DNA from: JAWODU01 sp046483125
GTDB lineage: Bacteria > Verrucomicrobiota > Kiritimatiellia > UBA8416 > JAWODU01
Assembly: GCA_046483125.1 (NCBI GenBank)
Contig: JAWODU010000044.1
Location: forward strand, 1 to 15,652
Direction of reading: 5' to 3'
Length of the DNA stretch: 15,652 bases
Positions 5,953-14,069 of this stretch are shown here, one piece after another; within the stretch, counting starts at the first letter, position 1; each line of letters begins with the position of its first letter. The notes under the pieces are model-generated. The model saw nothing but the letters and a program-made list of their open reading frames with translations. It made no database searches and had not been told where the DNA came from. The position numbers and the translations under genes are program-made.

Positions 5953-6728
5953 ACCCCTCACACTGCAGAATCATTCCCTGTCAAGGCCTATGGAACGGCC
6001 GTCTTCTCCTGTTCGATTCCCTTCCCTCCACAAACGACTGGGTGCTGAGCAACGCGCCTTCCTGCCGGCACGGCGACGTCGTCCGGGCACTCAGACAGAC
6101 AGCAGGCAGGGGGCGCTTCCAGCGCGAGTGGATAACACCCGCTGAAAACTGTCTTACCGTCACAGCCGTGCTTGAGGAATCAAGGATTTCCGAAAGATCG
6201 CGTTCCGCCTGCGGACAGGCCGCCGCCGTTGCAGTCGCGATGACCATGAAGGAATACGGATTACGCCCGGCCCTGAAATGGCCGAACGACGTCACGATCT
6301 CCGGCCGCAAGACTGCAGGCATTCTTGCCGAAGGTCAGGGCGGTACCGGAATTCTCGCTGTTGGCGCCGGAATCAACGTAAACCTTACCCGCCGCGCCCT
6401 GAAAGGAATCGAGCAACGCTGTACTGCGACTTCCATGCTTCTGGAAAAAGGTTCCGTCTTTGATGTTGACCGTGTCTATAATCTGCTCCGGGGTTTTCTC
6501 GCGCAGACAATGGATAAGACGATTTCCCGCGGTTTTTCCGCGCTCAAGGCTTTCTGGGAAATAAATGATTCACTCAGGGCCAAATACATTCGCGTAAGCG
6601 GGCCCGGCGCTGCATCCGCCGAGGGCCGGTACCACGGCATAGACGACCTGGGACGGCTACTGCTCGCGAAAAAGTCCGGCGAAGTAACGGCTTTCTGGTC
6701 CGGAGATGTCAGTGTTGAGGCCCTGTGA
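5949..6728 (+). CDS. birA: Biotin--[acetyl-CoA-carboxylase] ligase, without HTH domain
   Basis: A 259-residue biotin protein ligase. It makes biotinyl-AMP and transfers biotin to the carrier lysine of acetyl-CoA carboxylase and similar enzymes in the cytoplasm. Motifs in order: FDSLPSTND (residues 22-30), the biotin/AMP-binding TAGRGRFQREW (51-61), KWPNDV (110-115), KTAGILAE with the catalytic-region Lys (121-128) and VGAGINVN (138-145). A small C-terminal domain starts at about 210. It begins directly at the catalytic domain, so it is a group I enzyme without the DNA-binding domain of E. coli BirA and is not expected to repress biotin genes. The start is GTG at 5949, overlapping the ankyrin TGA by four bases. 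Its 3' end overlaps the convergent TMTC-like gene by 20 bases. Confidence 0.93.
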   Translation: MNPSHCRIIPCQGLWNGRLLLFDSLPSTNDWVLSNAPSCRHGDVVRALRQTAGRGRFQREWITPAENCLTVTAVLEESRISERSRSACGQAAAVAVAMTMKEYGLRPALKWPNDVTISGRKTAGILAEGQGGTGILAVGAGINVNLTRRALKGIEQRCTATSMLLEKGSVFDVDRVYNLLRGFLAQTMDKTISRGFSALKAFWEINDSLRAKYIRVSGPGAASAEGRYHGIDDLGRLLLAKKSGEVTAFWSGDVSVEAL

Positions 6729-8787
6729 CCGGGGCCCCTTCAAAGGCCGGAATACTGCATCTTCTGTAAGCCTCCAGGCGCTTCCTGAGATCGTCCGCGA
6801 GGCCGCTTTCGGCGGGAACCAGCAGCAACGCCCTTCGGCCCGCGCGCACCGCCTCAGCGAAGTCGCCCGTCTCCGCGTACGCCGCCGCCAGCAGGTTCAG
6901 CACTTTCGGATCCGTCCCGGCATGTTTCCTGTTAAGCCCCACCGCCAGTTTCAGCGCCGCCTGACCGTCTCGGAGACGTTCTTCGAAAGCAGTGGCTCTC
7001 ACCCAGGCGAGCTCGTAAGCCGCCCGTTCCAGAGAGGGATTGTATTGAAGAGCTCTTTCAAAACAACGCGCGGCTTCCGCGCGATGTCCCGCCCCTTTAA
7101 GAATCAAACCTCGGGAAATATTCGCGTACGGATGAGCGGGTTCAAGTTCGAGGACTGTATTCACTTCCTGGAGACACCGTTTCGTGTCCTTCTGGGCGGC
7201 TTTCAGCCTCGCCATGTTCCAGTGTGTATCCGCTGCCCCCGGCATAAGTCTCAACGCTTCGGCAAGGTGCGACTCTGCCCGCGCGTAATTGCCCTTACGA
7301 GTGTGGATAATGCCAAGATCGGTATGAGCCTTTACGTAGTGGGAAAGTCTTTTGCCGAATTCAAACCCTCTCGACCCCTCAAGTCTTCGTTCCGCCTCGC
7401 CTGCTTTCATTCTGCCGAAGCGCGCAAGTCTTTCTGTTATATACCCGGCATGTTTCTCCGCTTCTTCATAACGGCCGGATTCAATGAGTTCCCGGCAGAG
7501 GTTAACACGTCCTCCGTGGCTTTCGGGTCGGCAGTCGATTACCGAACGCCACATGGCTTCGGCCGAATGATAATCCCGGTTCCGAGCGCGCGTTCCGATT
7601 GCCAGCACGCCCGCAAAGAGAACCAGGAGGACAGCCGGCGGAATCACACGGACGGCGGCACGGGCACTGCGGACGGTCTTTCTCCACCCGGCGAAAATCC
7701 CCGCGGAAGCCAGCACCGCCGGCCCGGCGAGCGGAAGATACATCCTGTGCTCCGCGGCGTAGTCGGCCAGCGGAAACACACTGGAAGCCGGTGCGACGGT
7801 CACGAAAAACCACAAGGCCGGAAAACCCACAGCCGGAAAACGGCGGAAAAGGTATATTGAAAGAACAAGCAGGGCCGCGACCACAGCCCACGGCACCGCT
7901 CCTGAAAGAACACTGCCAGGTTCACTCCAGGAATAGTTCAGGCACAAGGGATCGGGCCAAATCACCATACGCAGGTAATGAAGTATTACGCCGCCCTGCA
8001 CAAAAAGATAACCCGCAGGCGATATGATATTCGCTCCGTAACCAGCGCTCAGCGAAGACTCCGTTTCAATACCCGCCAGGACAAGAAGTATGCCCCACCC
8101 CGCCGCCAGCGCGGCGTAGAAAGCCGTTCTTTCCCGGAGCGACCTCCTCAATGAACCGGTTAAGAACGCCCTGTCGTAGAGAAGAATGACCAACGGGGTT
8201 ATAACGGCAACCGCCTTGGCCGTCATGCCCGCCGCCGAAGCAGACGCCGACAGTATCAGCCAGACGCGGCTGTTTGCCGATCCGCGGGAGCGAATGAAAC
8301 CGTAGAGAGCAAGCAGTACGAACATGCCGGCCATGGATTCCGATCTCTGGACAATATACGTAACGCTCTCGGTCTGAAGCGGATGAACCATCCACAGCAG
8401 TGAAGCACCCAGGGCAACCAGGACGCCTGTGGTACCGTACGCACCCCGTTTAGACTCAGCCTGAAGGTTCGCGGCGGTCCTTAGCACAATGCCGAAGAAA
8501 AACAGGGCGTTCGCGATGTGAACGACCACGTTAAACAGGTGATAATGCCGGAGATCGTATCCTCCAAGCGTGTAGTTCAGCCAGAAGCTAAGGTGTACGA
8601 GAGGTCGAGAAGAACCCCTGACACACTCCGGGAAACTCCTGACAGCCGGGTTATGCAGAATGGAGTCCAGGTCGTCGTATAGAAATACCCCCGAGAAGGA
8701 ATTCGCGTAGGCCATGACTCCGGCGGTAATAATGACAAAGACGGCAAACCATGCCGATGGCGCGTTTTTAAAACGATAAACTTTCAT
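6709..8787 (-). CDS. TMTC-like polytopic O-glycosyltransferase with C-terminal TPRs
   Basis: A 692-residue protein in two parts. Residues 1-400 are a multi-spanning membrane region with the recurring landmarks of bacterial TMTC-like (PMT-related, GT-C) proteins. These are FLYDDLDSILHNPAV (35-49, acidic pair in the first loop), RPLVHLSFWLNYTLGGYD (61-78), HPLQTESVTYIVQRSES (135-151), LLYDRAFLTG (202-211) and YAAEHRMYLPLAG (343-355). Residues ~410-680 are TPR helices, for example HTDLGIIHTRKGNYARAESH (488-507). Eukaryotic relatives mannosylate proteins; the bacterial substrate is unknown, and membrane protein glycosylation is inference. The ATG at 8787 has only a weak ribosome site. A perfect 40-bp palindrome lies 86 bases upstream and a matching half-site TCGTGAA lies at 8811-8817. 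Confidence 0.85.
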   Translation of the reverse strand: MKVYRFKNAPSAWFAVFVIITAGVMAYANSFSGVFLYDDLDSILHNPAVRSFPECVRGSSRPLVHLSFWLNYTLGGYDLRHYHLFNVVVHIANALFFFGIVLRTAANLQAESKRGAYGTTGVLVALGASLLWMVHPLQTESVTYIVQRSESMAGMFVLLALYGFIRSRGSANSRVWLILSASASAAGMTAKAVAVITPLVILLYDRAFLTGSLRRSLRERTAFYAALAAGWGILLVLAGIETESSLSAGYGANIISPAGYLFVQGGVILHYLRMVIWPDPLCLNYSWSEPGSVLSGAVPWAVVAALLVLSIYLFRRFPAVGFPALWFFVTVAPASSVFPLADYAAEHRMYLPLAGPAVLASAGIFAGWRKTVRSARAAVRVIPPAVLLVLFAGVLAIGTRARNRDYHSAEAMWRSVIDCRPESHGGRVNLCRELIESGRYEEAEKHAGYITERLARFGRMKAGEAERRLEGSRGFEFGKRLSHYVKAHTDLGIIHTRKGNYARAESHLAEALRLMPGAADTHWNMARLKAAQKDTKRCLQEVNTVLELEPAHPYANISRGLILKGAGHRAEAARCFERALQYNPSLERAAYELAWVRATAFEERLRDGQAALKLAVGLNRKHAGTDPKVLNLLAAAYAETGDFAEAVRAGRRALLLVPAESGLADDLRKRLEAYRRCSIPAFEGAPVTGPQH

Positions 8788-8872
8788 CTGCGGCTGAACC
8801 TTAAACCATGTCGTGAAAAGTTCAAGAAATAGCGCCTCCTGGCCGGCTCTTTCACTTTTGGACTATTTCCTT

Positions 8873-8912
8873 GTTCTTTTTTTACTTCACGATCGTGAAG
8901 TAAAAAAAGAAC
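8873..8912. promoter_or_regulatory. Perfect 40-bp palindrome
   Basis: Two 20-base arms meet with no spacer, and the centre is CTTCACGATCGTGAAG. Each arm carries a 7-base T or A run toward the outside, and the symmetry stops exactly at 8873 and 8912. The order on both strands is T7, GC-rich core, A7, which is the reverse of an intrinsic terminator. It lies upstream of the TMTC-like gene (minus) and ahead of tRNA-Glu (plus), and TCGTGAA recurs at 8811-8817. A dimeric regulator site is the simplest reading; a cruciform or RNA hairpin is also possible. Confidence 0.7.
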
Positions 8913-8988
8913 TTTTCAAAACGTATTCGGCCTCCGGCGATGGGCCGTCCTTACTGGAATCCGGCTTGTCCAACGGCTTCTTCGGCCC

Positions 8989-9017
8989 TTGACTTCGGCG
9001 TTTCGAGTTCCTAGATT
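8989..9017 (+). promoter_or_regulatory. Promoter of tRNA-Glu
   Basis: TTGACT (8989-8994), a 17-base spacer and TAGATT (9012-9017) form a good sigma70-type promoter. The -10 box ends 20 bases before the mature 5' end of the tRNA, leaving a short leader for RNase P removal. Confidence 0.7.
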
Positions 9018-9037
9018 CCTCGCGTTCTTTTCAATGG

Positions 9038-9113
9038 GCCCCCATCGTCTAGTGGCCTAGGACGCCGGGTTCTCATCCCGGTAACACGGGTTCGACTCCC
9101 GTTGGGGGTGCCA
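9038..9113 (+). tRNA. tRNA-Glu (anticodon CTC)
   Basis: A complete 76-nt cloverleaf. The acceptor GCCCCCA pairs with TGGGGGT, the first pair being a G-U wobble. The D arm is GTCT/GGAC. The anticodon stem CCGGG/CCCGG encloses TTCTCAT, giving anticodon CTC (reads GAG). The T arm ACGGG/CCCGT encloses TTCGACT. The discriminator is G, followed by an encoded CCA, unlike the tRNA-Arg in this window. It lies between two minus-strand genes and is transcribed against them. Confidence 0.95.
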
Positions 9114-9145
9114 GAACATTTCAGAACGGTATCTGCTCTTTCTGT

Positions 9146-10756
9146 TCATCGTTTTGCCGTTCGGTTTTCAAGTAAACCTTCACTTGTTTGGATTTTCAGC
9201 AGTTTCATGTTGTACGCGGGGAATTCAAGGTCAGTCCGGTAGCCGGCGTAAAGCGCCGGTTCCATGTTCCATGCGTTAAACAGGATGTAATCCCAACACG
9301 GGTTCTCGGCCCGGTGGCCCGGCGCGGGGCGCAGGCGGGTCTGTGAAGCCCTATCCGTGTAGTAAACAAAACACGCGTTCTGGTACCACGGATATCCGGC
9401 CGTTACGTTCATCGAGGGATTCGTTTTTTCTATATGCCTGATAACCGAGGGTACCACGGAATTGTCCGGCCACTCGCGGTAAGTTTTCATATCGAACGTG
9501 GATATCCAATTGACCATCAGTACACCGAACACCGCGGACAGAAGAATTACAGCGGCGGGTCTGAATTTTTTTCCGGACCGCCGGAGCAGGTAGTCCGCGC
9601 CGCAGAAGACACCGATTACGAGAAACGGAACGGCAACCAGCCACGTCCGGCCGAGAGGCAGTCTTGTACCTGCAGCCACACTCCCGAGGAGAAGAAAATC
9701 CACCGTAATAATTGCGGCCGCGGCAGCGGGACGCACGTCGATGCGGCCGTTGTCCTTCGGGCGGAAAAGACCGGCAACAAGACCGGCCGCCGCAAGAAGC
9801 GAGAATACCGCTATTGAAACAGGCGAATAGAGCACGGTGTACAATTTCGGCGGGATAAGTAATTGTTTCCAGGAATGGAAGCCGGATGTGTTGACTGGAA
9901 GCGGGTTGCCCAGACGGTCGACAGCGGCCTGCGGGACGTAAATAAGCGTTTCGTACAGTGAACGGAGGCTTTGCGGCAGGGAATCGGCGCCATAGTAAAA
10001 CGTATCAGCGCTTAACTGGCCGAAAGCGTGATAATAAACAGCGGCTGTGACGATTCCCGCCGGCAAAAGGATCAAAGCCGCGCTTTTGAAAACGCCGAAC
10101 GCGGACAATGCCCTGTAATGAATGCAGGTCCATGTTATGACAAGCGCCCCCGCGCCGTAGATACCAATGGGCACCGTTCCCATGGCCAGACCAAACAATA
10201 CGGATGCCCCGGCGAAGAAGACTCCCGGCTCCGGCCGTCCGGAGCCGGCTCTCTGAGTTCCGACGGACTTCACACCGGAATCCAGGAGGCAGGCCCCTGC
10301 CGCAAGGAACCCGAGCATGAGCGAGTATCCCCTTGCCAGGGCCGCGAAGTCTACAAGGTAAGGGTGCAATGCCAGGGCCGCCATGCAGCAGACGCGCACA
10401 ACCGGGCTTTGTATGGACCTGTTGATCAGAACAAACGAAGAAAGGAGAAACAGCATCCAGCCGCCCAGTGAAACCAGCCTTAAAGACAACTCACCGCTCC
10501 CCAACAGAATGCACGCGACCCGGACAAGAAGATTGTGAAAGATGTGATTGTTTGCCGCGCTGTAATCGCTCCAGACACGACCGGCTCCGGCGGAAATCCA
10601 CTCGTTCCAGCTCCAGGCCTCATCCGTGGTAATCGGAGCATTGGCCGCCTTCACGGCGGCCAATGCCAGTCCTGCCGCTACGAGACACAGCATTGCCGCC
10701 CGGGGCAGAATACTCCGCCGCACTTCAGCGGTGCCCCTGAGTAAAACATGCTTCAT
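9146..10756 (-). CDS. GT-C (GT39/ArnT-like) membrane glycosyltransferase
   Basis: A 536-residue polytopic membrane protein. After a first span (AAMLCLVAAGLALAAVKA, residues 20-37) comes the first external loop with TTDEAWSWNEW; D45-E46 match the acidic pair used by GT-C enzymes. Further landmarks are NNHIFHNLLVRV (69-80) and ALHPYLVDFAALARGYSLML (129-148), the latter matching the HP-----ARxYSL block of the GT39/DUF2029-type group. Many more spans follow, and a soluble tail starts at about 430. It should transfer a sugar from a polyprenyl-phosphate donor on the outer face of the inner membrane; the acceptor is unknown. ATG at 10756 was chosen because GAGG lies nine bases upstream; an upstream ATG at 10831 would overlap the SGNH gene and add an unlikely acidic leader. 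It follows the SGNH gene by 58 bases and is probably co-transcribed. Confidence 0.8.
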   Translation of the reverse strand: MKHVLLRGTAEVRRSILPRAAMLCLVAAGLALAAVKAANAPITTDEAWSWNEWISAGAGRVWSDYSAANNHIFHNLLVRVACILLGSGELSLRLVSLGGWMLFLLSSFVLINRSIQSPVVRVCCMAALALHPYLVDFAALARGYSLMLGFLAAGACLLDSGVKSVGTQRAGSGRPEPGVFFAGASVLFGLAMGTVPIGIYGAGALVITWTCIHYRALSAFGVFKSAALILLPAGIVTAAVYYHAFGQLSADTFYYGADSLPQSLRSLYETLIYVPQAAVDRLGNPLPVNTSGFHSWKQLLIPPKLYTVLYSPVSIAVFSLLAAAGLVAGLFRPKDNGRIDVRPAAAAAIITVDFLLLGSVAAGTRLPLGRTWLVAVPFLVIGVFCGADYLLRRSGKKFRPAAVILLSAVFGVLMVNWISTFDMKTYREWPDNSVVPSVIRHIEKTNPSMNVTAGYPWYQNACFVYYTDRASQTRLRPAPGHRAENPCWDYILFNAWNMEPALYAGYRTDLEFPAYNMKLLKIQTSEGLLENRTAKR

Positions 10757-10814
10757 AGTATTGCCCTCACCCGCCGCTCCTGCCGCGTGTCCCGCAAAGT
10801 CTATTATGTCCGGT

Positions 10815-11975
10815 TCAAGGAAGAAGACCATTGGCCCGGTTAGTAAGAAAATTCCACTGTACTTCAGCCCATATCCGGTATCCGCGGGGATTGAAGTGCA
10901 TATCGCCGCTGTAATAATACCGATTTCGGGGGGTTCCCTCGATCTCCGGCTTCAACGCTTCCCAGGAATTCAAATACGGCACATCTTCTTCCGCCGCCAG
11001 TTTCGCAATTACTTCATGCGGTTTCGCGGACCATAGCGGGTCCCCGGTCCCGTCGGGTCTGCCCGCGAACTGGCGGTAATGCGGAACGGCAGTATACATA
11101 AGTTTAATTCCCCTGCCCCGGCAGAACGACGCCAACCGTCTCAGAAAATCCTTCGTCATCTCTACGTTTGCCGTGGTCGCTTCGCTCCACTCACGCAGGC
11201 ACCAGCCCCATCGCGAACTCATTCCGGAACGCTCCTGCTCTGCACGGTCCTTGCCCGTGCTGTTAAGCAGAAAGTTGTAGACGTACGAATGATAGTACAA
11301 AAAAAGCCTCATCTTGTTCAGTAAGTCGTTTTTCACCGCACCTTCTTCAGTGTCGATAAATGACGCCTCGTATGGATCACGGGGCGGGACGGCAACCGGA
11401 TCGCCTCTATCGTCGAAGACAAGCGTACTGCTGTATTTCCAATCGTCAAAGACATCCGTCATGTCCACGTTCACCACGATGAGATCCGGTGAGTACTCCG
11501 CCAGAACGTAACGTACCAGTACGTAATATATTGCCGGAGAGTAGCTCATGGTTCCGGTGTTGATTACCTCGAATTCGACATCGTCTCCCGCGTACTCCGA
11601 TTCCAGACGCTTTTCTATCAGCGAAGGTACGGAAGCATCCATCGGAACGGTCCCTTCGGTGAAAGAATCGCCCACGTAGAAGATACGGAAGGTGCCCGCG
11701 GGCTTCTTTTTCCGGACGTCGTATTTCTCAAGCCACCCCTGCGCGTTATACACGTGAACGTAAGGTTCCGGAAATTCCGGATTGCCGGCCGCCCATTCAC
11801 TATGCACGGAACTGCTGTTCGGTTTCCATCTGTGGTTCAGTCTCCAGGATGGAACAACGTGGTCCCACGGACGGGCCGCAAACAGAGAACAGATGGACTC
11901 CGCGGCGGCTATGAGGAGCACAAACACAAAAATGTTAATGCCGACAAGTACTGCCCGCCGGCGTGTCCGCGACAT
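10815..11975 (-). CDS. Membrane-anchored SGNH/GDSL hydrolase-like protein
   Basis: A 386-residue protein from the ATG at 11975, preceded by GGGAGG at nine bases; the longer open frame to 12263 only runs antisense-like through the end of the PEP carboxykinase gene. One N-terminal span (VLVGINIFVFVLLIAAAESI, residues 9-28) suggests an inner-membrane anchor with the catalytic part outside. SGNH blocks are visible: GDSFTEG (102-108) with the nucleophile Ser, NTGTMSYSP (139-147) with the oxyanion Gly, NVDMTD (169-174), and GDMHFNPRGY (357-366) holding the Asp and His of the triad. Members deacylate or acylate glycans and lipids (AlgX/AlgJ-like or TAP esterases). With a glycosyltransferase directly downstream, a role in envelope glycan modification is a reasonable inference. 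Confidence 0.82.
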   Translation of the reverse strand: MSRTRRRAVLVGINIFVFVLLIAAAESICSLFAARPWDHVVPSWRLNHRWKPNSSSVHSEWAAGNPEFPEPYVHVYNAQGWLEKYDVRKKKPAGTFRIFYVGDSFTEGTVPMDASVPSLIEKRLESEYAGDDVEFEVINTGTMSYSPAIYYVLVRYVLAEYSPDLIVVNVDMTDVFDDWKYSSTLVFDDRGDPVAVPPRDPYEASFIDTEEGAVKNDLLNKMRLFLYYHSYVYNFLLNSTGKDRAEQERSGMSSRWGWCLREWSEATTANVEMTKDFLRRLASFCRGRGIKLMYTAVPHYRQFAGRPDGTGDPLWSAKPHEVIAKLAAEEDVPYLNSWEALKPEIEGTPRNRYYYSGDMHFNPRGYRIWAEVQWNFLTNRANGLLP

Positions 11976-12007
11976 TTCAACGCGCCTCCCCGGCCCGGCT
12001 TTCTGCT

Positions 12008-13909
12008 CTACCCGACATAATCTCCGGGCAGAATTACCGCTCCGTATTTTTCTCTGGCCGAAGCAATACGTTGTGCCGCCTGTTCCCAGGTGTCGAAAAC
12101 AACGGGCGGACAATCGGGACAATGAGCCTTCGCGTAATCGCGCGCGCGGGTGAGCTTTGCGAGCCAGGCGTCGCATCTGAACGAAAACTGATAGCGATAG
12201 TCTTCTGCACTGTATTCCTCGCCCAGTAAAACACTGAAAAGCCGCTGCAGGTCCTCGCAGCACGGAATCAGCCCTGTCGGAGTTTCAAGCGTGCCGGCCT
12301 CGCCGTGTATTCTGAGTTCGGCCCAGTGAAGCCATACCTTCTTGGCCAGCATGCTTGTGCAGAAGTCGCCGTTTTCGTCCAGGAGGAAATAGTTGACCGC
12401 AAAAACAGACGGGGCTTCCTTCATGCCCTCGACAAAATTGATATTGTTCATCACGTATTCCCCGAGCGGATAGCTTACGAAATCCAGGTTTGCCATTGGC
12501 TGGGGCACCCGGACCCCCTCCTTGCCAAGGGTGGCCGAGGTCGTTTCGGATTCCAGGGTCAATGCCTTCATGATTATTCCGTCACGCCAGTTAAACGACT
12601 CTTCGACCGGTACGCTTGTATCGCTGTCGCGTCCGCCGTAAATCACGCCTCCTACCTTCACGCCCTCTTTGTCGTTCCAGGCCGGGTCAAGGTTGTCGAG
12701 ATATTCCATCCGAATCGTATACCTGGCATTGCTGTGCGCTATGTCTATTTCGCGTCCGGCTGAGTCCTTTTTGCCTTCAAACCAGCCTTCCCCCGAATGA
12801 TTCATGCCTTCTGAGGGCGTCGGTATTTTCATTCCCTGCCAGTACGGCTCCTTGTCCGGTCCGGTCAGTACATTGGAAAAAATCGTTTCCTGGGGCTTCA
12901 TCAGAGTCTCGAAAATCACAGGATCGTCTTTCCGGTTAACGTCCTTTATTATGCCGAAGATGCCGCGTTCGACATTTGCCGCGCGGAATTCGCCGTCAAT
13001 ATTCCTGAAATACGCAATATCGTCACCTACAATTGTTTCGCCCGAAATCATCGCGGTTGCCGTCTTTCCGCACGCGGACGGGAAAGCGCCGCAGAAATAA
13101 CTCGTGCGGTTCTTTTCCCTGTTCTGGCATCCCATTATGAACATGTGCTCGCACAGCCAGCCTTCATTACCCGATTTTCTGATGGCCAGGCGCATGGCGT
13201 GCTTTTTGAGACCGACCGAGTTGCCTGCATACTGGTCGTTCATGGAATAAACGCTCAGGGTTTCCAGGTCCTGGTAAATGCGGCGCTTGTCGAGGTTCAC
13301 ACTGCACCCGCGCTCGTCAAGTTCTCCGGCGCTGTGACAGAAGCGGAAAAACCCGTCCTTTCCCCCGCCTTTCATGCGCTGGAACTGCTCGTAACCGCGA
13401 CGGTACAGGATGTCCTCGGAATGAGAAACATAGTACGAATCCGTGATCTGGGCGCACCCGATGGAAAAGGGACTCATTGTGGGGCATTCGCAGAAGAGTT
13501 TCACAACCGCTTCCTTGCCCCGCATTATGCCTTTCATTATGCCCCTGACTTCTGCCAGTCCTGCGTCGTATTCAATGCAGTTCAGATCGCCCATCCGGGC
13601 CATGTGTTCTTTTGATACCATGAACTTTGTATTTGCCTTGTCGCGCGCCTGGTCCCCGTAACCGTCGTAGTGTGCTGTCTGCCCTTTTTTGGCGAGCGGC
13701 ATTTCTTCGCCTTTCTCAAGACACTTCCGGCGCACGTATTCGGCGTCCGCGTTGCTGTCGTCGCACATGTAAACCGAATCCGGCTCGCACAAAGCGACCC
13801 ATTCCCCTACAAAGTCGTTAAGCTTATTGTTTTCCAGGGCCGTAAGCTTACGGTAGCTCTCTTCGCTCATTTTACTCTTAAGCAGTTCTTCATATCCGTT
13901 TTTCATCAT
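12008..13909 (-). CDS. pckG: Phosphoenolpyruvate carboxykinase (GTP-type)
   Basis: A 633-residue enzyme interconverting oxaloacetate plus GTP with phosphoenolpyruvate, CO2 and GDP in the cytoplasm (gluconeogenesis, or anaplerosis in fermenters). Diagnostic is the GTP-family P-loop FCGAFPSACGKTATA (residues 272-286) with the reactive Cys 280 and Lys 282. ETIVGDDIAY (291-300) has metal-binding Asp, SPFSIGCAQITDSYYVSHSE (146-165) is the substrate region, and YGGRDSDTSVPVEESFNW (424-441) is a variant of the GGR block. Length is slightly above the usual ~600. Two ATGs are adjacent (13909 and 13906); AAGGG upstream is better spaced for the second. The SGNH gene starts 32 bases after its stop, so the two may share a transcript. 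Confidence 0.95.
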   Translation of the reverse strand: MMKNGYEELLKSKMSEESYRKLTALENNKLNDFVGEWVALCEPDSVYMCDDSNADAEYVRRKCLEKGEEMPLAKKGQTAHYDGYGDQARDKANTKFMVSKEHMARMGDLNCIEYDAGLAEVRGIMKGIMRGKEAVVKLFCECPTMSPFSIGCAQITDSYYVSHSEDILYRRGYEQFQRMKGGGKDGFFRFCHSAGELDERGCSVNLDKRRIYQDLETLSVYSMNDQYAGNSVGLKKHAMRLAIRKSGNEGWLCEHMFIMGCQNREKNRTSYFCGAFPSACGKTATAMISGETIVGDDIAYFRNIDGEFRAANVERGIFGIIKDVNRKDDPVIFETLMKPQETIFSNVLTGPDKEPYWQGMKIPTPSEGMNHSGEGWFEGKKDSAGREIDIAHSNARYTIRMEYLDNLDPAWNDKEGVKVGGVIYGGRDSDTSVPVEESFNWRDGIIMKALTLESETTSATLGKEGVRVPQPMANLDFVSYPLGEYVMNNINFVEGMKEAPSVFAVNYFLLDENGDFCTSMLAKKVWLHWAELRIHGEAGTLETPTGLIPCCEDLQRLFSVLLGEEYSAEDYRYQFSFRCDAWLAKLTRARDYAKAHCPDCPPVVFDTWEQAAQRIASAREKYGAVILPGDYVG

Positions 13910-13950
13910 TATCCCTTCGTCAAATCGGCGCGTTCGCCGCCGGTGAAAAC

Positions 13951-13972
13951 AAAAAAGTGCGGCCTCGCCGCA
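13951..13972 (-). terminator. Intrinsic terminator-like hairpin on the minus strand
   Basis: On the minus strand TGCGGC-GAG-GCCGCA forms a perfect 6-3-6 stem-loop, followed after one C by six T. It lies 42 bases upstream of the PEP carboxykinase start. It therefore either ended a former minus-strand gene now displaced by the IS, or acts in the PEP carboxykinase leader. It resembles the two hairpins in the broken tRNA-Arg in size and GC content. Confidence 0.5.
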
Positions 13973-14069
13973 GTTCGGCGATTAAGCACAATCCTGCCGA
14001 AAAATGCAACCGTAAATTTCGCTCTGGGCGTACGAAATGAAAAGGGGTTTTCGGCAATTTCCTCTTTTT

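Noticed and set aside
6706..7860. 384-codon plus-strand open frame
   Set aside because: Fully antisense to the TPR half of the TMTC-like gene, with no domain or start signal; a composition shadow.
8873..8912. Intrinsic terminator
   Set aside because: T runs precede and A runs follow the stem on both strands, the wrong order, and the site is upstream rather than downstream of the flanking minus-strand gene.
10757..10831. Upstream ATG for the glycosyltransferase at 9146-10756
   Set aside because: It overlaps the SGNH stop and adds an acidic non-conserved leader; ATG 10756 has GAGG at proper spacing.
11976..12263. Longer N-terminus for the SGNH protein
   Set aside because: The extra 96 codons overlap the PEP carboxykinase 3' end and lack a start signal; ATG 11975 has GGGAGG and leads into a membrane anchor.
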